Shown here: positions 8,319 to 18,089 of the stretch, in pieces
Layout of the letters: each line of letters begins with the position of its first letter
How positions within the stretch are numbered: position 1 is the first letter of the stretch
Source of the DNA: Bradyrhizobium sp. Ghvi
GTDB taxonomy: Bacteria; Pseudomonadota; Alphaproteobacteria; Rhizobiales; Xanthobacteraceae
Direction of reading: 5' to 3'
Assembly (NCBI RefSeq): GCF_900115265.1
Contig: NZ_FOVU01000002.1
Coordinates: 1-64,000 of the forward strand
DNA: 64,000 bases
Program-made: the position numbers and the translations under genes
The notes under the pieces: generated by a model
The model's database searches: none
Seen by the model: only the letters and a program-made list of their open reading frames with translations
What the model was told of the DNA's origin: nothing

Positions 8319-9632
8319 TCAGTCGGGGAACGCGAGCTTGGGCAGAAACAGCACGATTTGCGGATATTCGGTGATGATGAACACCGAAGCCAGCAGCAGC
8401 ACGAAGAACGGGAACGCGGCTTTGGCGACAGTGAGAGTATCGCGGCCGCTCATATTCTGGAGCACGAACAGGTTGAAGCCAACCGGCGGCGTGATCTGCG
8501 CCATCTCGACATGGATGATGAGGTAGACGCCGAACCAGACCAGATCGAGTCCGGCCTGCTTCACCATCGGCAGCACGATGACGGCCGTCAACACGATCAT
8601 CGAGATGCCGTCGATCAAGCAGCCGAGGATGATGTACATCACGCTCAAATACAGCGCGAGCATGCTCGGCGTGAGCTGTTGCCCCTGGACCCAGGTGGCG
8701 AGTGCCGCGGGAATGCCCGTATAGGCCATCGCGGCCGTCGTGTAGGCGGCTCCCGCGAGAATGAGCATGATCATGCAGGTCAGACGCGTCGCGCTCATGA
8801 CGCTCTCGACGAAGTTCTTGCGGGTGAGCGTTCGGCTCCACCATGCGAGCAGCAGCGCGCCGGTAACACCCCATGCAGCGCATTCAGTCGCAGTCGCAAA
8901 GCCAAGCACGAGCGAAAGGAAGACTGCGAGGATCAGCAGCAGGCACGGCACGAGCTTGGCCGATTCCTTCAGCTTCTGCCGGAACGGCATCGGAGGATCG
9001 CGCGGCGGAATCTTCTTCGGATTGAGCAGCGACCATATGATGATGTAACCGGAGTAGAGCACCATCACGAGCGCTCCGGGCAGGAAGCCGCCCAGGAACA
9101 CCTGCAAGACCGAGACGTTCGCCGTCACCGCATACACGACCATCGGGATCGACGGTGGGATCAGCAGGCCGAGCGTGCCGGAGCCTGCCAGAGAGCCGAG
9201 ACTGAGACCCTTGTCGTAGCCGCGTCCGTCGAGCTCGGGCAGCGCGATCTTGCCGATCGTCGCACAGGTCGCAGCCGAGGAGCCCGACACGGCCGCAAAG
9301 ATGCCGCAGCCGATGACGTTCACATGCGTCAGCCGGCCGGGCAGCCATTGCACCCAGGGCGACAAGCCGCGGAACATCTCCTCCGACAATTTCGTCCGGA
9401 ACAGGATTTCTCCCATCCAGATGAACAGCGGCAATGCGGCCAGCGTCCAGGATGAGCTAGCGCTCCAGGTGGTCGTGGCCAGCACGGAACCGAGTGGCAA
9501 GCTCGTGGTCAGCGCCATTGCCACAAAACCCACCAGCCCAAGCGACACGGCGATCCACACGCCGCTCCCCAGCAGCAGGATCATCACGCCGAGCAGAATG
9601 AAGGAGAGCTCGATCATACCGAGATTGGCCAT
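8319..9632 (-). CDS. dctM: TRAP transporter large permease (DctM family)
   Basis: A 437-residue, about 12-helix inner-membrane protein. It has the DctM signatures: GSSAATCATIGKIALPELDG near residue 125, and an LGSLAGSGTLGLLIPPSIPM stretch. ATG 9632 is chosen; a TTG at 9638 would overlap the stop of dctQ by four bases and is the alternative. Works with DctQ and DctP of the same operon. Confidence 0.93.
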   Translation of the reverse strand: MANLGMIELSFILLGVMILLLGSGVWIAVSLGLVGFVAMALTTSLPLGSVLATTTWSASSSWTLAALPLFIWMGEILFRTKLSEEMFRGLSPWVQWLPGRLTHVNVIGCGIFAAVSGSSAATCATIGKIALPELDGRGYDKGLSLGSLAGSGTLGLLIPPSIPMVVYAVTANVSVLQVFLGGFLPGALVMVLYSGYIIIWSLLNPKKIPPRDPPMPFRQKLKESAKLVPCLLLILAVFLSLVLGFATATECAAWGVTGALLLAWWSRTLTRKNFVESVMSATRLTCMIMLILAGAAYTTAAMAYTGIPAALATWVQGQQLTPSMLALYLSVMYIILGCLIDGISMIVLTAVIVLPMVKQAGLDLVWFGVYLIIHVEMAQITPPVGFNLFVLQNMSGRDTLTVAKAAFPFFVLLLASVFIITEYPQIVLFLPKLAFPD

Positions 9633-9634
9633 GT

Positions 9635-10231
9635 TCAACCCCCGCCGCCCTGCGATATGCGTTCGATGAACTCGTCCGGCGTCTCGTTAGGCGAAGCCTT
9701 CTCGTAGCTTGGCCGCCCGCCCCTCAGGACGTTTACCATTTCATCGATGACCGCGATCGATAGTATGGCGAGACCGCCGGCAAAGCCGAGCTGTGGAATC
9801 CAGAGAGGAGCGGCGACGACGCCCTGGGCCACGTCGTTGAAGCGCCAGGAGTCGTACGCCATCTGCGCTGCATATCGCGTGAAGTAGAGGATGAACGCTG
9901 TCGCGATGCCAAGTGCTACGATTTCGGCGGCCTGGCGCGTGCGCCCGTGCAGACGCTCCAGCAGGAGTCCGACCCGGATCATCTCGCCGCGCTTGAAGGT
10001 GTGAGCGAGCCCGAGAAAGGCCATCGCGGCCATGCACCAGGACGCGAAATCGTCGCCGGCGGGAATGTTGATGGCAAACTGCCTGCCGACCGACATGACC
10101 ATCATGATCGCGAAGATCGCGACCATGAACATGCCGGCTGCGTAACCCGAGCCGAGATAGAGAAGGTCGAGAGAGCGCCGGAGCAATCCCGGTGCTTCGA
10201 TGTCCTCATGCTCCGCCAATGCGGCCCCCAA
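9635..10231 (-). CDS. dctQ: TRAP transporter small permease (DctQ family)
   Basis: About 198 residues with four predicted membrane helices, beginning near LGSGYAAGMFMVAIFAIMMV. It carries the family hallmark of a helix ending in DDFASWCMAAMAFLGLAHTF. It is the first gene of the operon. No ATG start exists: TTG at 10231 gives the longest product but has GAGGA only one base before it, while TTG at 10219 has better spacing to the same GAGGA. The true N-terminus is therefore uncertain by four residues. Confidence 0.88.
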   Translation of the reverse strand: MGAALAEHEDIEAPGLLRRSLDLLYLGSGYAAGMFMVAIFAIMMVMSVGRQFAINIPAGDDFASWCMAAMAFLGLAHTFKRGEMIRVGLLLERLHGRTRQAAEIVALGIATAFILYFTRYAAQMAYDSWRFNDVAQGVVAAPLWIPQLGFAGGLAILSIAVIDEMVNVLRGGRPSYEKASPNETPDEFIERISQGGGG

Positions 10232-10380
10232 TCCTCACGCGTCCCTTGTTTCAGTGCGTTGCCGTTTCTGGCTGATTATCGCCGCCGTCACCCGCCTGTC
10301 TTTGAGACATTAGACCAACACGATCAGCTCCTTGCAGGCAAGGAACATGCCGGCGTGCTCCCGATTTTCCCTAACCGGGC

Positions 10381-11178
10381 TTACACCGTCTCCAGCCGCA
10401 GTCCGTCATAGGCGGGCACTACGCCCTCCGGCAGTGTCTGACGGATCACCTCGTAATCGACATCAGCGGTCATGTTGGTGATGACGGCGCGCTTCGGCTT
10501 GAAACGCTCGATCCAGGACAGCGCGTCGTTGATGCTGAAATGGCTGGGATGGCCGGTATAGCGCAGGCCGTCGACGATCCAGAGATCGAGATTTTCCAAG
10601 GCGCCCCAGCTCTCGCGCGGAATGTCGTTCAGGTCGGGCGTGTAGGCCGCGTTGCCGATGCGATAGCCGAGCGCGGGAATTTGGCCGTGCTGGACCAGGA
10701 AGGCCGTAATCGTCACCGCGCCCCCCTTCCCCAAAATGGTCTGGCTTTCGCCCGCCTCGATCGAATGCCGGGTGAGGATCGGCGGATAGTCGCTGCCCTC
10801 CGGCGAGATGAAGCAATAGGAGAACCGCGCCATGATGTCCTTGGCGGTCGACTGATTGAAATAGGTCGGAATGCGCTTTCGCATGTGCAGGACGACGGAG
10901 CGCAGATCGTCCATGCCATGGGTCTGATCGGCATGCTCATGGGTCAGGAACACCGCGTCGATATGGTCTACGTCGGTCGATATCAACTGCTCGCGCAGGT
11001 CGGGCGAGGTGTCGATCACGATACGTGTGGTGCCGTGGCTCGAGGTCTTTTCAACCAGCAGCGAGCAGCGGCGACGCCGGTTCTTGGGGTTGTTGGGATC
11101 GCAGGCGCCCCAGCCGAGTGCCGGGCGCGGCACGCCGGCGGAGGAGCCGCAACCCAGGATCGTCAACGTCAGCGTCAT
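10381..11178 (-). CDS. MBL-fold metallo-hydrolase (PhnP-like phosphodiesterase family)
   Basis: A 265-residue cytoplasmic metallo-beta-lactamase-fold hydrolase. The metal motif THEHADQTHGMDD puts His80, His82, Asp84 and His87 in place. The N-terminus has the LTILGCGSSAGVPR start typical of the PhnP/RNase Z-like branch. Further metal ligands are likely in the late DGL and GHPSHFS segments. Genes of this type sit next to tatD in many alphaproteobacteria, as here (13 bp after tatD). The natural substrate is not known. Confidence 0.9.
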   Translation of the reverse strand: MTLTLTILGCGSSAGVPRPALGWGACDPNNPKNRRRRCSLLVEKTSSHGTTRIVIDTSPDLREQLISTDVDHIDAVFLTHEHADQTHGMDDLRSVVLHMRKRIPTYFNQSTAKDIMARFSYCFISPEGSDYPPILTRHSIEAGESQTILGKGGAVTITAFLVQHGQIPALGYRIGNAAYTPDLNDIPRESWGALENLDLWIVDGLRYTGHPSHFSINDALSWIERFKPKRAVITNMTADVDYEVIRQTLPEGVVPAYDGLRLETV

Positions 11179-11191
11179 GCGGTTCAGACCC

Positions 11192-11968
11192 TCAAGCTTT
11201 CACCTTGGAGAACAGGCGGAAGAAATTTTCGCTGGTCTGGCGCGAGATCTCCTCGAGCGACACGCCGCGGGTTTCAGCGAGCACTTTGGCGACCTCGACC
11301 ACATAGGCCGGCTCGTTGCGCTTGCCCCGGAATTTGCCCGGCGCAAGGTAGGGCGAGTCCGTCTCAACCAGGATACGATCCGACGGCAATTCGGCCGCGA
11401 GCGCGCGCAAACTATCCGACTTCTTGAAGGTTAGGATGCCCGTGAAGCCGATGTACAACCCGAGCGACACCGCCTTCAGCGCCAGCTCGCGCCCGCCGGT
11501 GTAACAATGCAGCACGGCGCGAAATGATCCCTTGGCTGCCTCCTCTTCGAGGATGCGGGCGCAATCCTGGTCGGCTTCGCGGGTGTGGATGACGAGCGGC
11601 AAGCCGGTGGCGCGGGCGGCGACGATATGGGCACGAAAGCCTCTCGCCTGCGCTTCCGGCGAGCCGTTGTCGTAGAAATAGTCGAGCCCGGCTTCGCCAA
11701 GCGCGACCACCTTGGGGTGCTGCGTCAGCGCGATCAGCTCATCAGATGTAATGCCGTCTTCCTCGTCCGCATGGTGCGGATGGGTGCCGACCGAGCAATA
11801 GACGTCGTCGTAGCGTCCGGCGATGGCCAGAAGCTGGTCGAGCTTCCGCACCCGCGTCGAGATCGTGACCATGCGACCGACGCCGGCCGTACGGGCGCGC
11901 GACACGATCCCATCGAGATCTTCCGCGAAGTCAGGAAAATCAAGATGGCAGTGACTATCGACCAACAT
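11192..11968 (-). CDS. TatD-family metal-dependent hydrolase/DNase
   Basis: A 258-residue TIM-barrel hydrolase. Metal-binding His6 and His8 lie in SHCHLDF; the later conserved points GEAGLDYFY, VIHTREA, HCYTGG and VETDSPYL are all visible. Family members are 3'-5' nucleases or deoxyribonucleases acting in repair. It lies between metG (12 bp upstream) and the MBL hydrolase, matching the holB-metG-tatD-MBL order common in alphaproteobacteria. Confidence 0.93.
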   Translation of the reverse strand: MLVDSHCHLDFPDFAEDLDGIVSRARTAGVGRMVTISTRVRKLDQLLAIAGRYDDVYCSVGTHPHHADEEDGITSDELIALTQHPKVVALGEAGLDYFYDNGSPEAQARGFRAHIVAARATGLPLVIHTREADQDCARILEEEAAKGSFRAVLHCYTGGRELALKAVSLGLYIGFTGILTFKKSDSLRALAAELPSDRILVETDSPYLAPGKFRGKRNEPAYVVEVAKVLAETRGVSLEEISRQTSENFFRLFSKVKA

Positions 11969-11980
11969 CGTGCGCGTGCC

Positions 11981-13912
11981 CTACGCCGCCGGCTCGACGT
12001 AACGCGGGAAAGCGGGCGTCGGCGCCGGCAGGGTCGAGCCGGGTGCGATGCGCTTGTCTCCGCCGAGCATTGCGAAGTTGCGCTCGCCTTCGGGGATGCC
12101 GAGGCTGTCGAGCAGCTTGCCGCAGGCAACCGGCATCGCCGGCTGGGCGAGGATCGCGATCTGGCGCACGACTTCAGCGGTGACGTAGAGCACCGTCTTC
12201 TGCCTCACAGGATCGGTCTTGGCGAGCGCCCATGGCGCCTCGCCCGCGAAATAGCGGTTGGCTTCCGCGACCACGGCCCACACGGCATTGAGCCAATGAT
12301 GGATCTGCTGGGTCGACATGGCCTCGCGCGACGCCGCGACCATGCCGTCGGCCATCGCCAGGATCGCCTTGTCGTTGTCGCTGAACGCGCCGGGCTCCGG
12401 CAGCACCCCGCCGAGTTGCTTCGCAATCATCGACAACGAGCGCTGTGCGAGATTGCCGAGATCGTTGGCAAGATCGGCATTGATGCGCGCCACGATGGCT
12501 TCATGGTTGTAGTTGCCGTCCTGGCCGAACGGCACCTCGCGCAGGAAGAAATAGCGCATCTGGTCGACGCCGTATTGGTCCGCGAGGTTGAAGGGGTCGA
12601 CGACATTGCCGACCGACTTCGACATCTTCTCGCCCCTGTTGAACAGGAATCCGTGGGCATAGATCCGCTTCGGCAACGGAATGCCGGCGGACATCAGGAA
12701 CGCGGGCCAGTGCACGGCGTGGAAACGAATGATGTCCTTGCCGATGACGTGCACGTCGGCCGGCCAATAGCGCCAGTTCTTGTCGCCGTCGTTGGGGAAG
12801 CCGATGCCGGTGATGTAGTTGGTGAGCGCGTCGACCCAGACATACATCACGTGTTCGTCGTCGCCCGGCACCCTGACGCCCCAGTCGAATGTGGTACGTG
12901 AGATCGAGAGATCGCGCAGGCCGCTCCTGACGAAGCTCACCACTTCGTTGCGGCGCGCATCCGGGCCGACGAAATCCGGGTGTTCCTCGTAGTGCTTCAG
13001 GAGCTTGTCCTCGTAGGCCGACAGGCGGAAGAAATAGCTCTTCTCCTCGACCCATTCGACCGGCGTCCCCTGCGGACCGAGGCGTACGCCGTCATCGTTC
13101 AGGCGCGTCTCCTCCTCGGCGTAATAAGCCTCATCGCGGACCGAGTACCAGCCGGAATAGCTATCGAGATAGATGTCGCCGTTGGCTTCCATACGCCGCC
13201 AGATTTCCTTGGTCGAGCGATGGTGCTGTTCCTCGGTGGTGCGAATGAAGCGGTCGAACGAGACGTTCAGTCGCTCGTCCATCTCCTTGAAGCGGCCGGC
13301 GTTGCGGGTCGCGAGTGCGGCTGGTGTCAGGCCCTCGTTCTGTGCGGTCTGGACCATCTTCAGACCGTGCTCGTCAGTGCCGGTCAGGAAGAAGACGTCC
13401 TTGCCGTCAAGCCGCGCAAAGCGCGCCAGCGCGTCGGTGGCGATCGCCTCATAGGCGTGGCCGATATGCGGGCTCCCGTTGGGGTAGGCGATCGCAGTGG
13501 TGATATAGAAGACGTTGTCGCGCGCGCGTGCCGCAACAGCCGATGCCGGTTTCGGGGCCGCCACCGGCTTTGGTGCAGGTGGCGCCTTGGGTTTTGAGAC
13601 CCTGGACTTCACGGCTGTCGGTGGCGTTGCGACGGGAGCCGGCGCGACCGCCGCCGGCTTCGTGGCGGTCGTCGCCGGGGTCTTGGCGGGCTTCTTGGCA
13701 GCCGGTTTCTTCGAGGCCCTCTTGGCGACGACCTGCTTCTTCGCAGCCTTCTTCGCGGTCCTCTTCACGCCCTTGTTGGCGCCAGCCTTCTTGCTCTTCT
13801 TGACGTTCTTGACCGCTTGGGACACGCGTGCCTTTACGGCCTTCTTCGTGGCTTTCTTCGCAGCCTTCTTGCCGCTCTTGCCCTTGACGGTTTTCTTAGC
13901 TCGCGTTGCCAC
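11981..13912 (-). CDS. metG: Methionine--tRNA ligase with long Lys/Ala-rich N-terminal extension
   Basis: Charges tRNA-Met with methionine. The class I catalytic core starts at about residue 133 ([20 protein letters not shown]). The HIGH-type motif is HIGH at 149-152 and the KMSKS loop is [10 protein letters not shown] near residue 428. The length of 643 is about 130 more than the core enzyme because residues 1-131 are a low-complexity tail, first Lys/Ala rich like histone H1 ([20 protein letters not shown]), then Pro/Ala/Val rich. No plausible start codon lies at the core boundary, so the tail is probably translated. It could bind RNA or nucleic acid; that is inference. Confidence 0.93.
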   Translation of the reverse strand: MATRAKKTVKGKSGKKAAKKATKKAVKARVSQAVKNVKKSKKAGANKGVKRTAKKAAKKQVVAKRASKKPAAKKPAKTPATTATKPAAVAPAPVATPPTAVKSRVSKPKAPPAPKPVAAPKPASAVAARARDNVFYITTAIAYPNGSPHIGHAYEAIATDALARFARLDGKDVFFLTGTDEHGLKMVQTAQNEGLTPAALATRNAGRFKEMDERLNVSFDRFIRTTEEQHHRSTKEIWRRMEANGDIYLDSYSGWYSVRDEAYYAEEETRLNDDGVRLGPQGTPVEWVEEKSYFFRLSAYEDKLLKHYEEHPDFVGPDARRNEVVSFVRSGLRDLSISRTTFDWGVRVPGDDEHVMYVWVDALTNYITGIGFPNDGDKNWRYWPADVHVIGKDIIRFHAVHWPAFLMSAGIPLPKRIYAHGFLFNRGEKMSKSVGNVVDPFNLADQYGVDQMRYFFLREVPFGQDGNYNHEAIVARINADLANDLGNLAQRSLSMIAKQLGGVLPEPGAFSDNDKAILAMADGMVAASREAMSTQQIHHWLNAVWAVVAEANRYFAGEAPWALAKTDPVRQKTVLYVTAEVVRQIAILAQPAMPVACGKLLDSLGIPEGERNFAMLGGDKRIAPGSTLPAPTPAFPRYVEPAA

Positions 13913-13960
13913 GACGAATTCCTTTACCGGCTTCCCGAAATCTGGAAACGAATTTGCGCT

Positions 13961-15007
13961 CTAGCGCGTTGCGTCCGCCAGCCAGCCGAACACCGAGAAA
14001 ACCAAGGGCTTTCGCTCCAGATTGTAGGTTTCGGTGTCGCGCGCGGCGCGGACGATCTTTTCCCATACCTCGCTCAACCGCGCAAGGCGCGGCAGGTTCT
14101 GGTTGGCATTGGCCTCGTCCGCGTGCAGGCGTTCCGCAATCCAGCGATCGATGCCATCGACGAAGGCCGCAAGCGCAACGCGGTCACTGGTGCCGAGCGA
14201 ATCGCCAAGCGTATGCAGTTCGCGCGGATCGACCTGCGGCAGTCGCGCCAACAACGCCGCCGTGCGCTGCTGGAGTTTGAGCGCATCGCCGCCGAGCAGC
14301 GTCAGTGCCCGTGCGACACTACCCTCGGAGGCCTCCGCGGCTTCGCGCAGCGCCGGATCGGTTGGTGCAAGGCCTGCAGCCGCCGCGGCCGCGCCAATCA
14401 CCTCATCGATCGTCAATGATCGCAGCCGCAGCTTGCGGCAGCGCGACTGAATCGTAGCGAGGACGCGTGCGGGCGCGTGGCTCACCAGCAGAAACAGTGA
14501 CCGCTGCGGCGGCTCCTCGAGGATCTTCAGCAATGCATTCGCCGCATTCGGATTGAGCTCGTCGACGGTGTCGACGATACAGACGCGCCAACCTTCCGCG
14601 GCAGCCGTCGAGCCGAAGAACGCGATGGTCTCGCGCGTCTCGTCGACGGTGATCACCGTGCGCATCACGCCGCGATCGTTGGCGGTGCGCTCGAGCGTCA
14701 GAAGCCCGCCGTGCGAGCCCGCGGCGACCTGTCGCGCTACCGCATCATCAGGGTCGAGCGCGAGGTCTTCGGCGTCCTGCACGACAGGCGACAGCGGTTG
14801 GCCGTGGGCGAGCACGAAGCGCGCCATGCGATAGGCCAGCGTCGCCTTGCCGATCCCCTGCGGTCCACCGATCAGCCAGGCATGCGGGATGCGCCCGCTG
14901 CGATAGACGGTGAGCAGCGCCGCCTCTGCCTCACGGTGGCCAAACAGAAGGCTGGTCTCGCGCGGATGCGGAATAGCGCTCTCGCGCTCGGCCTGGCGTG
15001 GGCTCAT
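13961..15007 (-). CDS. holB: DNA polymerase III delta' subunit
   Basis: A 348-residue AAA+ clamp-loader subunit. A degenerate P-loop (GGPQGIGKATLAYR) lies at residues 48-61, and a sensor-like SLFLLVSHAPARVLATIQSR segment, with the SRC turn typical of clamp-loader subunits, lies in the middle. The C-terminal half is helical. Its start overlaps the stop of tmk by four bases (ATGA), a strong sign of coupled translation. Tmk-HolB-MetG-TatD is a common alphaproteobacterial order. Confidence 0.92.
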   Translation of the reverse strand: MSPRQAERESAIPHPRETSLLFGHREAEAALLTVYRSGRIPHAWLIGGPQGIGKATLAYRMARFVLAHGQPLSPVVQDAEDLALDPDDAVARQVAAGSHGGLLTLERTANDRGVMRTVITVDETRETIAFFGSTAAAEGWRVCIVDTVDELNPNAANALLKILEEPPQRSLFLLVSHAPARVLATIQSRCRKLRLRSLTIDEVIGAAAAAAGLAPTDPALREAAEASEGSVARALTLLGGDALKLQQRTAALLARLPQVDPRELHTLGDSLGTSDRVALAAFVDGIDRWIAERLHADEANANQNLPRLARLSEVWEKIVRAARDTETYNLERKPLVFSVFGWLADATR

Positions 15008-15690
15008 ACGGACACCACCGGTGCAGGCGTCGGCAGGAGGCGCTCACGGAGTACGGTCCAGACGCGGCCGGCAACCGTATCAGGGTCGGAATTGGCATCG
15101 ATCAGCACGCAGCGTGCCGGATCGTCCGTGGCGATCTTGCGATACGCCTCGCGCAGGCCCTGATGGAAGCTGAGCTTCTCGCTTTCGAACCGGTCAGGCG
15201 TGCCAGTGCCGCGCCGTGCCGCGGCGCGTGCCAAGCCGATCTCCACCGGCAGATCAAGGATGATTGTGAGATCAGGCTTGAGATCGCCGATCGTGACCCG
15301 CTGCATGGCGTTGATCAGCCCGACAGGCACGCTGCCGAGGCTGCCCTGATAGGCCCGTGTCGAGTCGGCGAAACGGTCACACAGCACCCAAATGCCCTGA
15401 TTGAGCGCGGGAGCAATCCGGGTACGGACATGGTCGTCGCGCGCGGCGGCAAACAGCAACGTCTCGGCTTCGGGGCCGAGCAGCTTGCCCATTCCTGACA
15501 GCACCAGATGGCGCATGATCTCGGCGCCCGGCGAGCCGCCCGGCTCGCGCGTGACGATCGTGCGGAGTCTGGCCGCATTGAGCCGCTCGGCGAGCTTCTT
15601 GATCTGGGTCGACTTGCCGGTCCCCTCGCCGCCTTCAAAGGTGATGAAGCGTCCACGTCCGGACGACCGCTGTCCCTTGCTCTCACTCAT
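15004..15690 (-). CDS. tmk: Thymidylate kinase (dTMP kinase)
   Basis: A 228-residue P-loop kinase converting dTMP to dTDP for DNA synthesis. The P-loop FEGGEGTGKSTQ is at residues 19-29; the DR(x)-type segment WVLCDRFADSTRAYQG and the LID-like region follow. The stop overlaps the start of holB. It lies only two bases after the preceding carboxypeptidase stop-start junction, so the block dacA-tmk-holB may be co-transcribed. Confidence 0.95.
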   Translation of the reverse strand: MSESKGQRSSGRGRFITFEGGEGTGKSTQIKKLAERLNAARLRTIVTREPGGSPGAEIMRHLVLSGMGKLLGPEAETLLFAAARDDHVRTRIAPALNQGIWVLCDRFADSTRAYQGSLGSVPVGLINAMQRVTIGDLKPDLTIILDLPVEIGLARAAARRGTGTPDRFESEKLSFHQGLREAYRKIATDDPARCVLIDANSDPDTVAGRVWTVLRERLLPTPAPVVSV

Positions 15691-15692
15691 GA

Positions 15693-16955
15693 TCAGAGCT
15701 TCTCGGCACCTGCGCGGAACATACCGATCACGAGCTCGCTGGCGCCGTCGATCGCGCGGCGGACGGTCGAACCGGTGCCGATCGCTTCGGCTGTATAGAC
15801 CGGCGTCTCCACAGCAATGGTGCCGCTGCGCCAGACCCTGACCACACCGACCTTCTGCCCTGCTTCGATCGGAGCGCGCACCGGGCCACTATAGACGATA
15901 CGCGCGATCAGCTTGTCGCTACCGTTCTTGTGCACCATCACCTTCACAGGCTCTTTCGCAACGAGCTTCACGGACCGACTGTCGCCGCCGAATACCTTGG
16001 CATAGCCGACCGGTTGGTCGGCCGCGATCAACGTACGGCTCTCGAAATTGCGATAGCCCCACTCCAGCATCTTCTTGGCTTCGGTGGCCCGATCCTCGGA
16101 GTCTTCCAGCCCGTTGACGACAACGATCAACCGCGTGCCGTTCTGCACGGCCGAGCCGACCATGCCGTAACCGCCCTCCTTGGTGTACCCGGTCTTCAGC
16201 CCGTCAGCGCCTTCCATCGAATTGAGCAGCGGATTGCGGTTGGGCTGGCGGATCTTGTTCCAGGTGAACTCCTTCTCGCCAAACAGCTTGTAGAATTCCG
16301 GGAAGTCCAGAATGATGTGCCGGGCGAGCATGCCGAGCTCGCGGACCGTCATCTTGTTGCCCGGATCGGGCAAGCCGTTGGAATTGGCGAAAGTCGACTT
16401 GGTCATGCCGAGCTCGCGGGCGCGCTTGGTCATGAAGTCGGAAGCAAAGATCCGTTCGTTGCCGGCGATGCCTTCGGCGAGCGCGATGCAGGCATCATTG
16501 CCGCTCTGGATGATCGCGCCATGCAGGAGGTCATCGACCGAAACCTTGCTGTTGATGGCAGCAAACATGGTCGAGGTACCCGAGGGGGCCCCGCCCCTGC
16601 GCCAGGCGTTCTCGCTGATCCGGTATTCGTCCGTCAGCTTAACGTCGCCCTTCTTGATTGCATTGAACACGACCTCCGCCGTCATCAGCTTCATCATGCT
16701 GGAGGGCGCGCGCAGCTCGTCGGCGTTCTTCTCGAACAGCACGCTGCCGCTGGAAGCCTCGATCAGGATCGCGGTGGGGGCATCGCCGTCGAAGCCGACA
16801 TCCTCGGTCTTCTTGGCGCCCTGGACACTCTGGTTGGCAGCGTTGAGCATCCCGCCCCAGCTGAGGCTCACCGCGAGCGCTGCCGCGACCAGTCCGCGCG
16901 TCAGCGCTCCGGGTGTGAACCGGGTACGACCGAGCGAGATGAGACGAAATGCCAT
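15693..16955 (-). CDS. D-alanyl-D-alanine carboxypeptidase (PBP5/6-like, S11 family)
   Basis: A 420-residue periplasmic enzyme trimming the terminal D-Ala of peptidoglycan stem peptides. All three penicillin-binding motifs are present: SMMK at 86-89, SGN at 151-153, KTG at 254-256. A signal sequence occupies about residues 1-40 (GLVAAALAVSLSWGG). The C-terminal domain from about residue 290 is the PBP5-type beta domain, with a hydrophobic tail that may anchor to the membrane. Transcribed toward tmk. Confidence 0.93.
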   Translation of the reverse strand: MAFRLISLGRTRFTPGALTRGLVAAALAVSLSWGGMLNAANQSVQGAKKTEDVGFDGDAPTAILIEASSGSVLFEKNADELRAPSSMMKLMTAEVVFNAIKKGDVKLTDEYRISENAWRRGGAPSGTSTMFAAINSKVSVDDLLHGAIIQSGNDACIALAEGIAGNERIFASDFMTKRARELGMTKSTFANSNGLPDPGNKMTVRELGMLARHIILDFPEFYKLFGEKEFTWNKIRQPNRNPLLNSMEGADGLKTGYTKEGGYGMVGSAVQNGTRLIVVVNGLEDSEDRATEAKKMLEWGYRNFESRTLIAADQPVGYAKVFGGDSRSVKLVAKEPVKVMVHKNGSDKLIARIVYSGPVRAPIEAGQKVGVVRVWRSGTIAVETPVYTAEAIGTGSTVRRAIDGASELVIGMFRAGAEKL

Positions 16956-17108
16956 GGCGAAGCCCTGAGAGGCGCGTTCTAACAGTTGGAATCACTGCGA
17001 ACAACACGAGGATCGGTGCTCGCCTCGGAGATTGCACGATTCTCGGAGCGGCCTTATCGTAGCATCTCATCTTTTTCGACCAAACCTCTGAAAAAAGGCG
17101 GAAAAGCG

Positions 17109-18080
17109 ATGCCCACCACCCGCGTGATCAAGGCCAATGGGATCGACCTCTTCATCCGCGAGGCGGGCCAGGGGCCGCTTGTGGTGCTGTGCCATGGCTG
17201 GCCGGAAACATCCTATTCCTGGCGGCACCAGATCCCGGCGCTCGCGGCTGCCGGATTTCACGTCGTCGCGCCGGACATGCGAGGCTACGGCCAGAGCGCG
17301 GGGCCCGCTGACGTGGCCGCCTATTCGATCTTCGACCTGGTCGGCGACGTCGTCGGGCTGGTCCAGGCGCTTGGCGCGACCAAGGCGATGGTGGTCGGCC
17401 ACGATTGGGGCGCGCCGGTCGCCTGGCACGCCGCCCTGTTCCGCCCTGACATCTTCACGGCCGTCGCAGGCCTGAGCGTACCACCGCCGTTCCGCGGACG
17501 TGGCAGGCCGCTCGAGCTGTTGCGCCAAGGCGGCATCACCAACTTCTACTGGCAGTACTTCCAGACGCCCGGCGTCGCGGAGGCCGAGTTCGAGCATGAC
17601 GTCGCCCGCACCATGCGCGTCGTGCTCGGCGGGCGCGGACTGGCTGATCCGAACGCGGCGATGTTCGTACAGGAGGGCAAGGGCTTTCTCAGCCATGCGT
17701 CGGCTGAGGAGCCGCTACCGACGTGGCTGAGCGAGGACGATCTCGCTCATTTCACCGAAAGCTTCCGCGCATCCGGATTCCGCGGCGGGCTGAACTGGTA
17801 TCGCAACATCGACCGTAATTGGGAGCTGACTGCACCGTGGCAGGATGCGCAGATCCACCAGCCGTCGCTCTTCATCGCCGGCGCGCAGGACGCGGTCATC
17901 ACGGGCCTGATCGGCGCCAAGCGCGTCAACGAGCTGCAGCGCGTGCTGCCCAATCTCACGCGAAAATTGATCATCGAGGGCGCCGGCCACTGGGTGCAGC
18001 AGGAACGGCCTGAGGAAGTGAATGCTGCGCTGCTCAAATTCCTGCGCGAGGCGGCTCCGCAGCTAGGCGGCACCGCGTAG
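17109..18080 (+). CDS. Alpha/beta hydrolase, epoxide-hydrolase-like
   Basis: A 323-residue cytoplasmic hydrolase. The oxyanion-hole HGWPE is at 29-33, the nucleophile Asp99 sits in VVGHDWGAPV (an Asp rather than Ser marks epoxide hydrolases and dehalogenases), and the C-terminal GAGHWVQQE supplies the His base. Cap-domain tyrosines are available in NFYWQYF and NWYRN, supporting epoxide hydrolase. ATG 17109 (MPTTRVIKANGIDLF) is chosen; the upstream open frame is not protein-like. Divergent from the carboxypeptidase gene. The physiological epoxide is unknown. Confidence 0.9.
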   Translation: MPTTRVIKANGIDLFIREAGQGPLVVLCHGWPETSYSWRHQIPALAAAGFHVVAPDMRGYGQSAGPADVAAYSIFDLVGDVVGLVQALGATKAMVVGHDWGAPVAWHAALFRPDIFTAVAGLSVPPPFRGRGRPLELLRQGGITNFYWQYFQTPGVAEAEFEHDVARTMRVVLGGRGLADPNAAMFVQEGKGFLSHASAEEPLPTWLSEDDLAHFTESFRASGFRGGLNWYRNIDRNWELTAPWQDAQIHQPSLFIAGAQDAVITGLIGAKRVNELQRVLPNLTRKLIIEGAGHWVQQERPEEVNAALLKFLREAAPQLGGTA

Positions 18081-18089
18081 TCCAGGCAA

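Noticed and set aside
8284..8883. An N-terminal extension of the second DctP to 524 residues
   Set aside because: The extension overlaps dctM out of frame; a signal peptide with a good ribosome-binding site starts at 8286.
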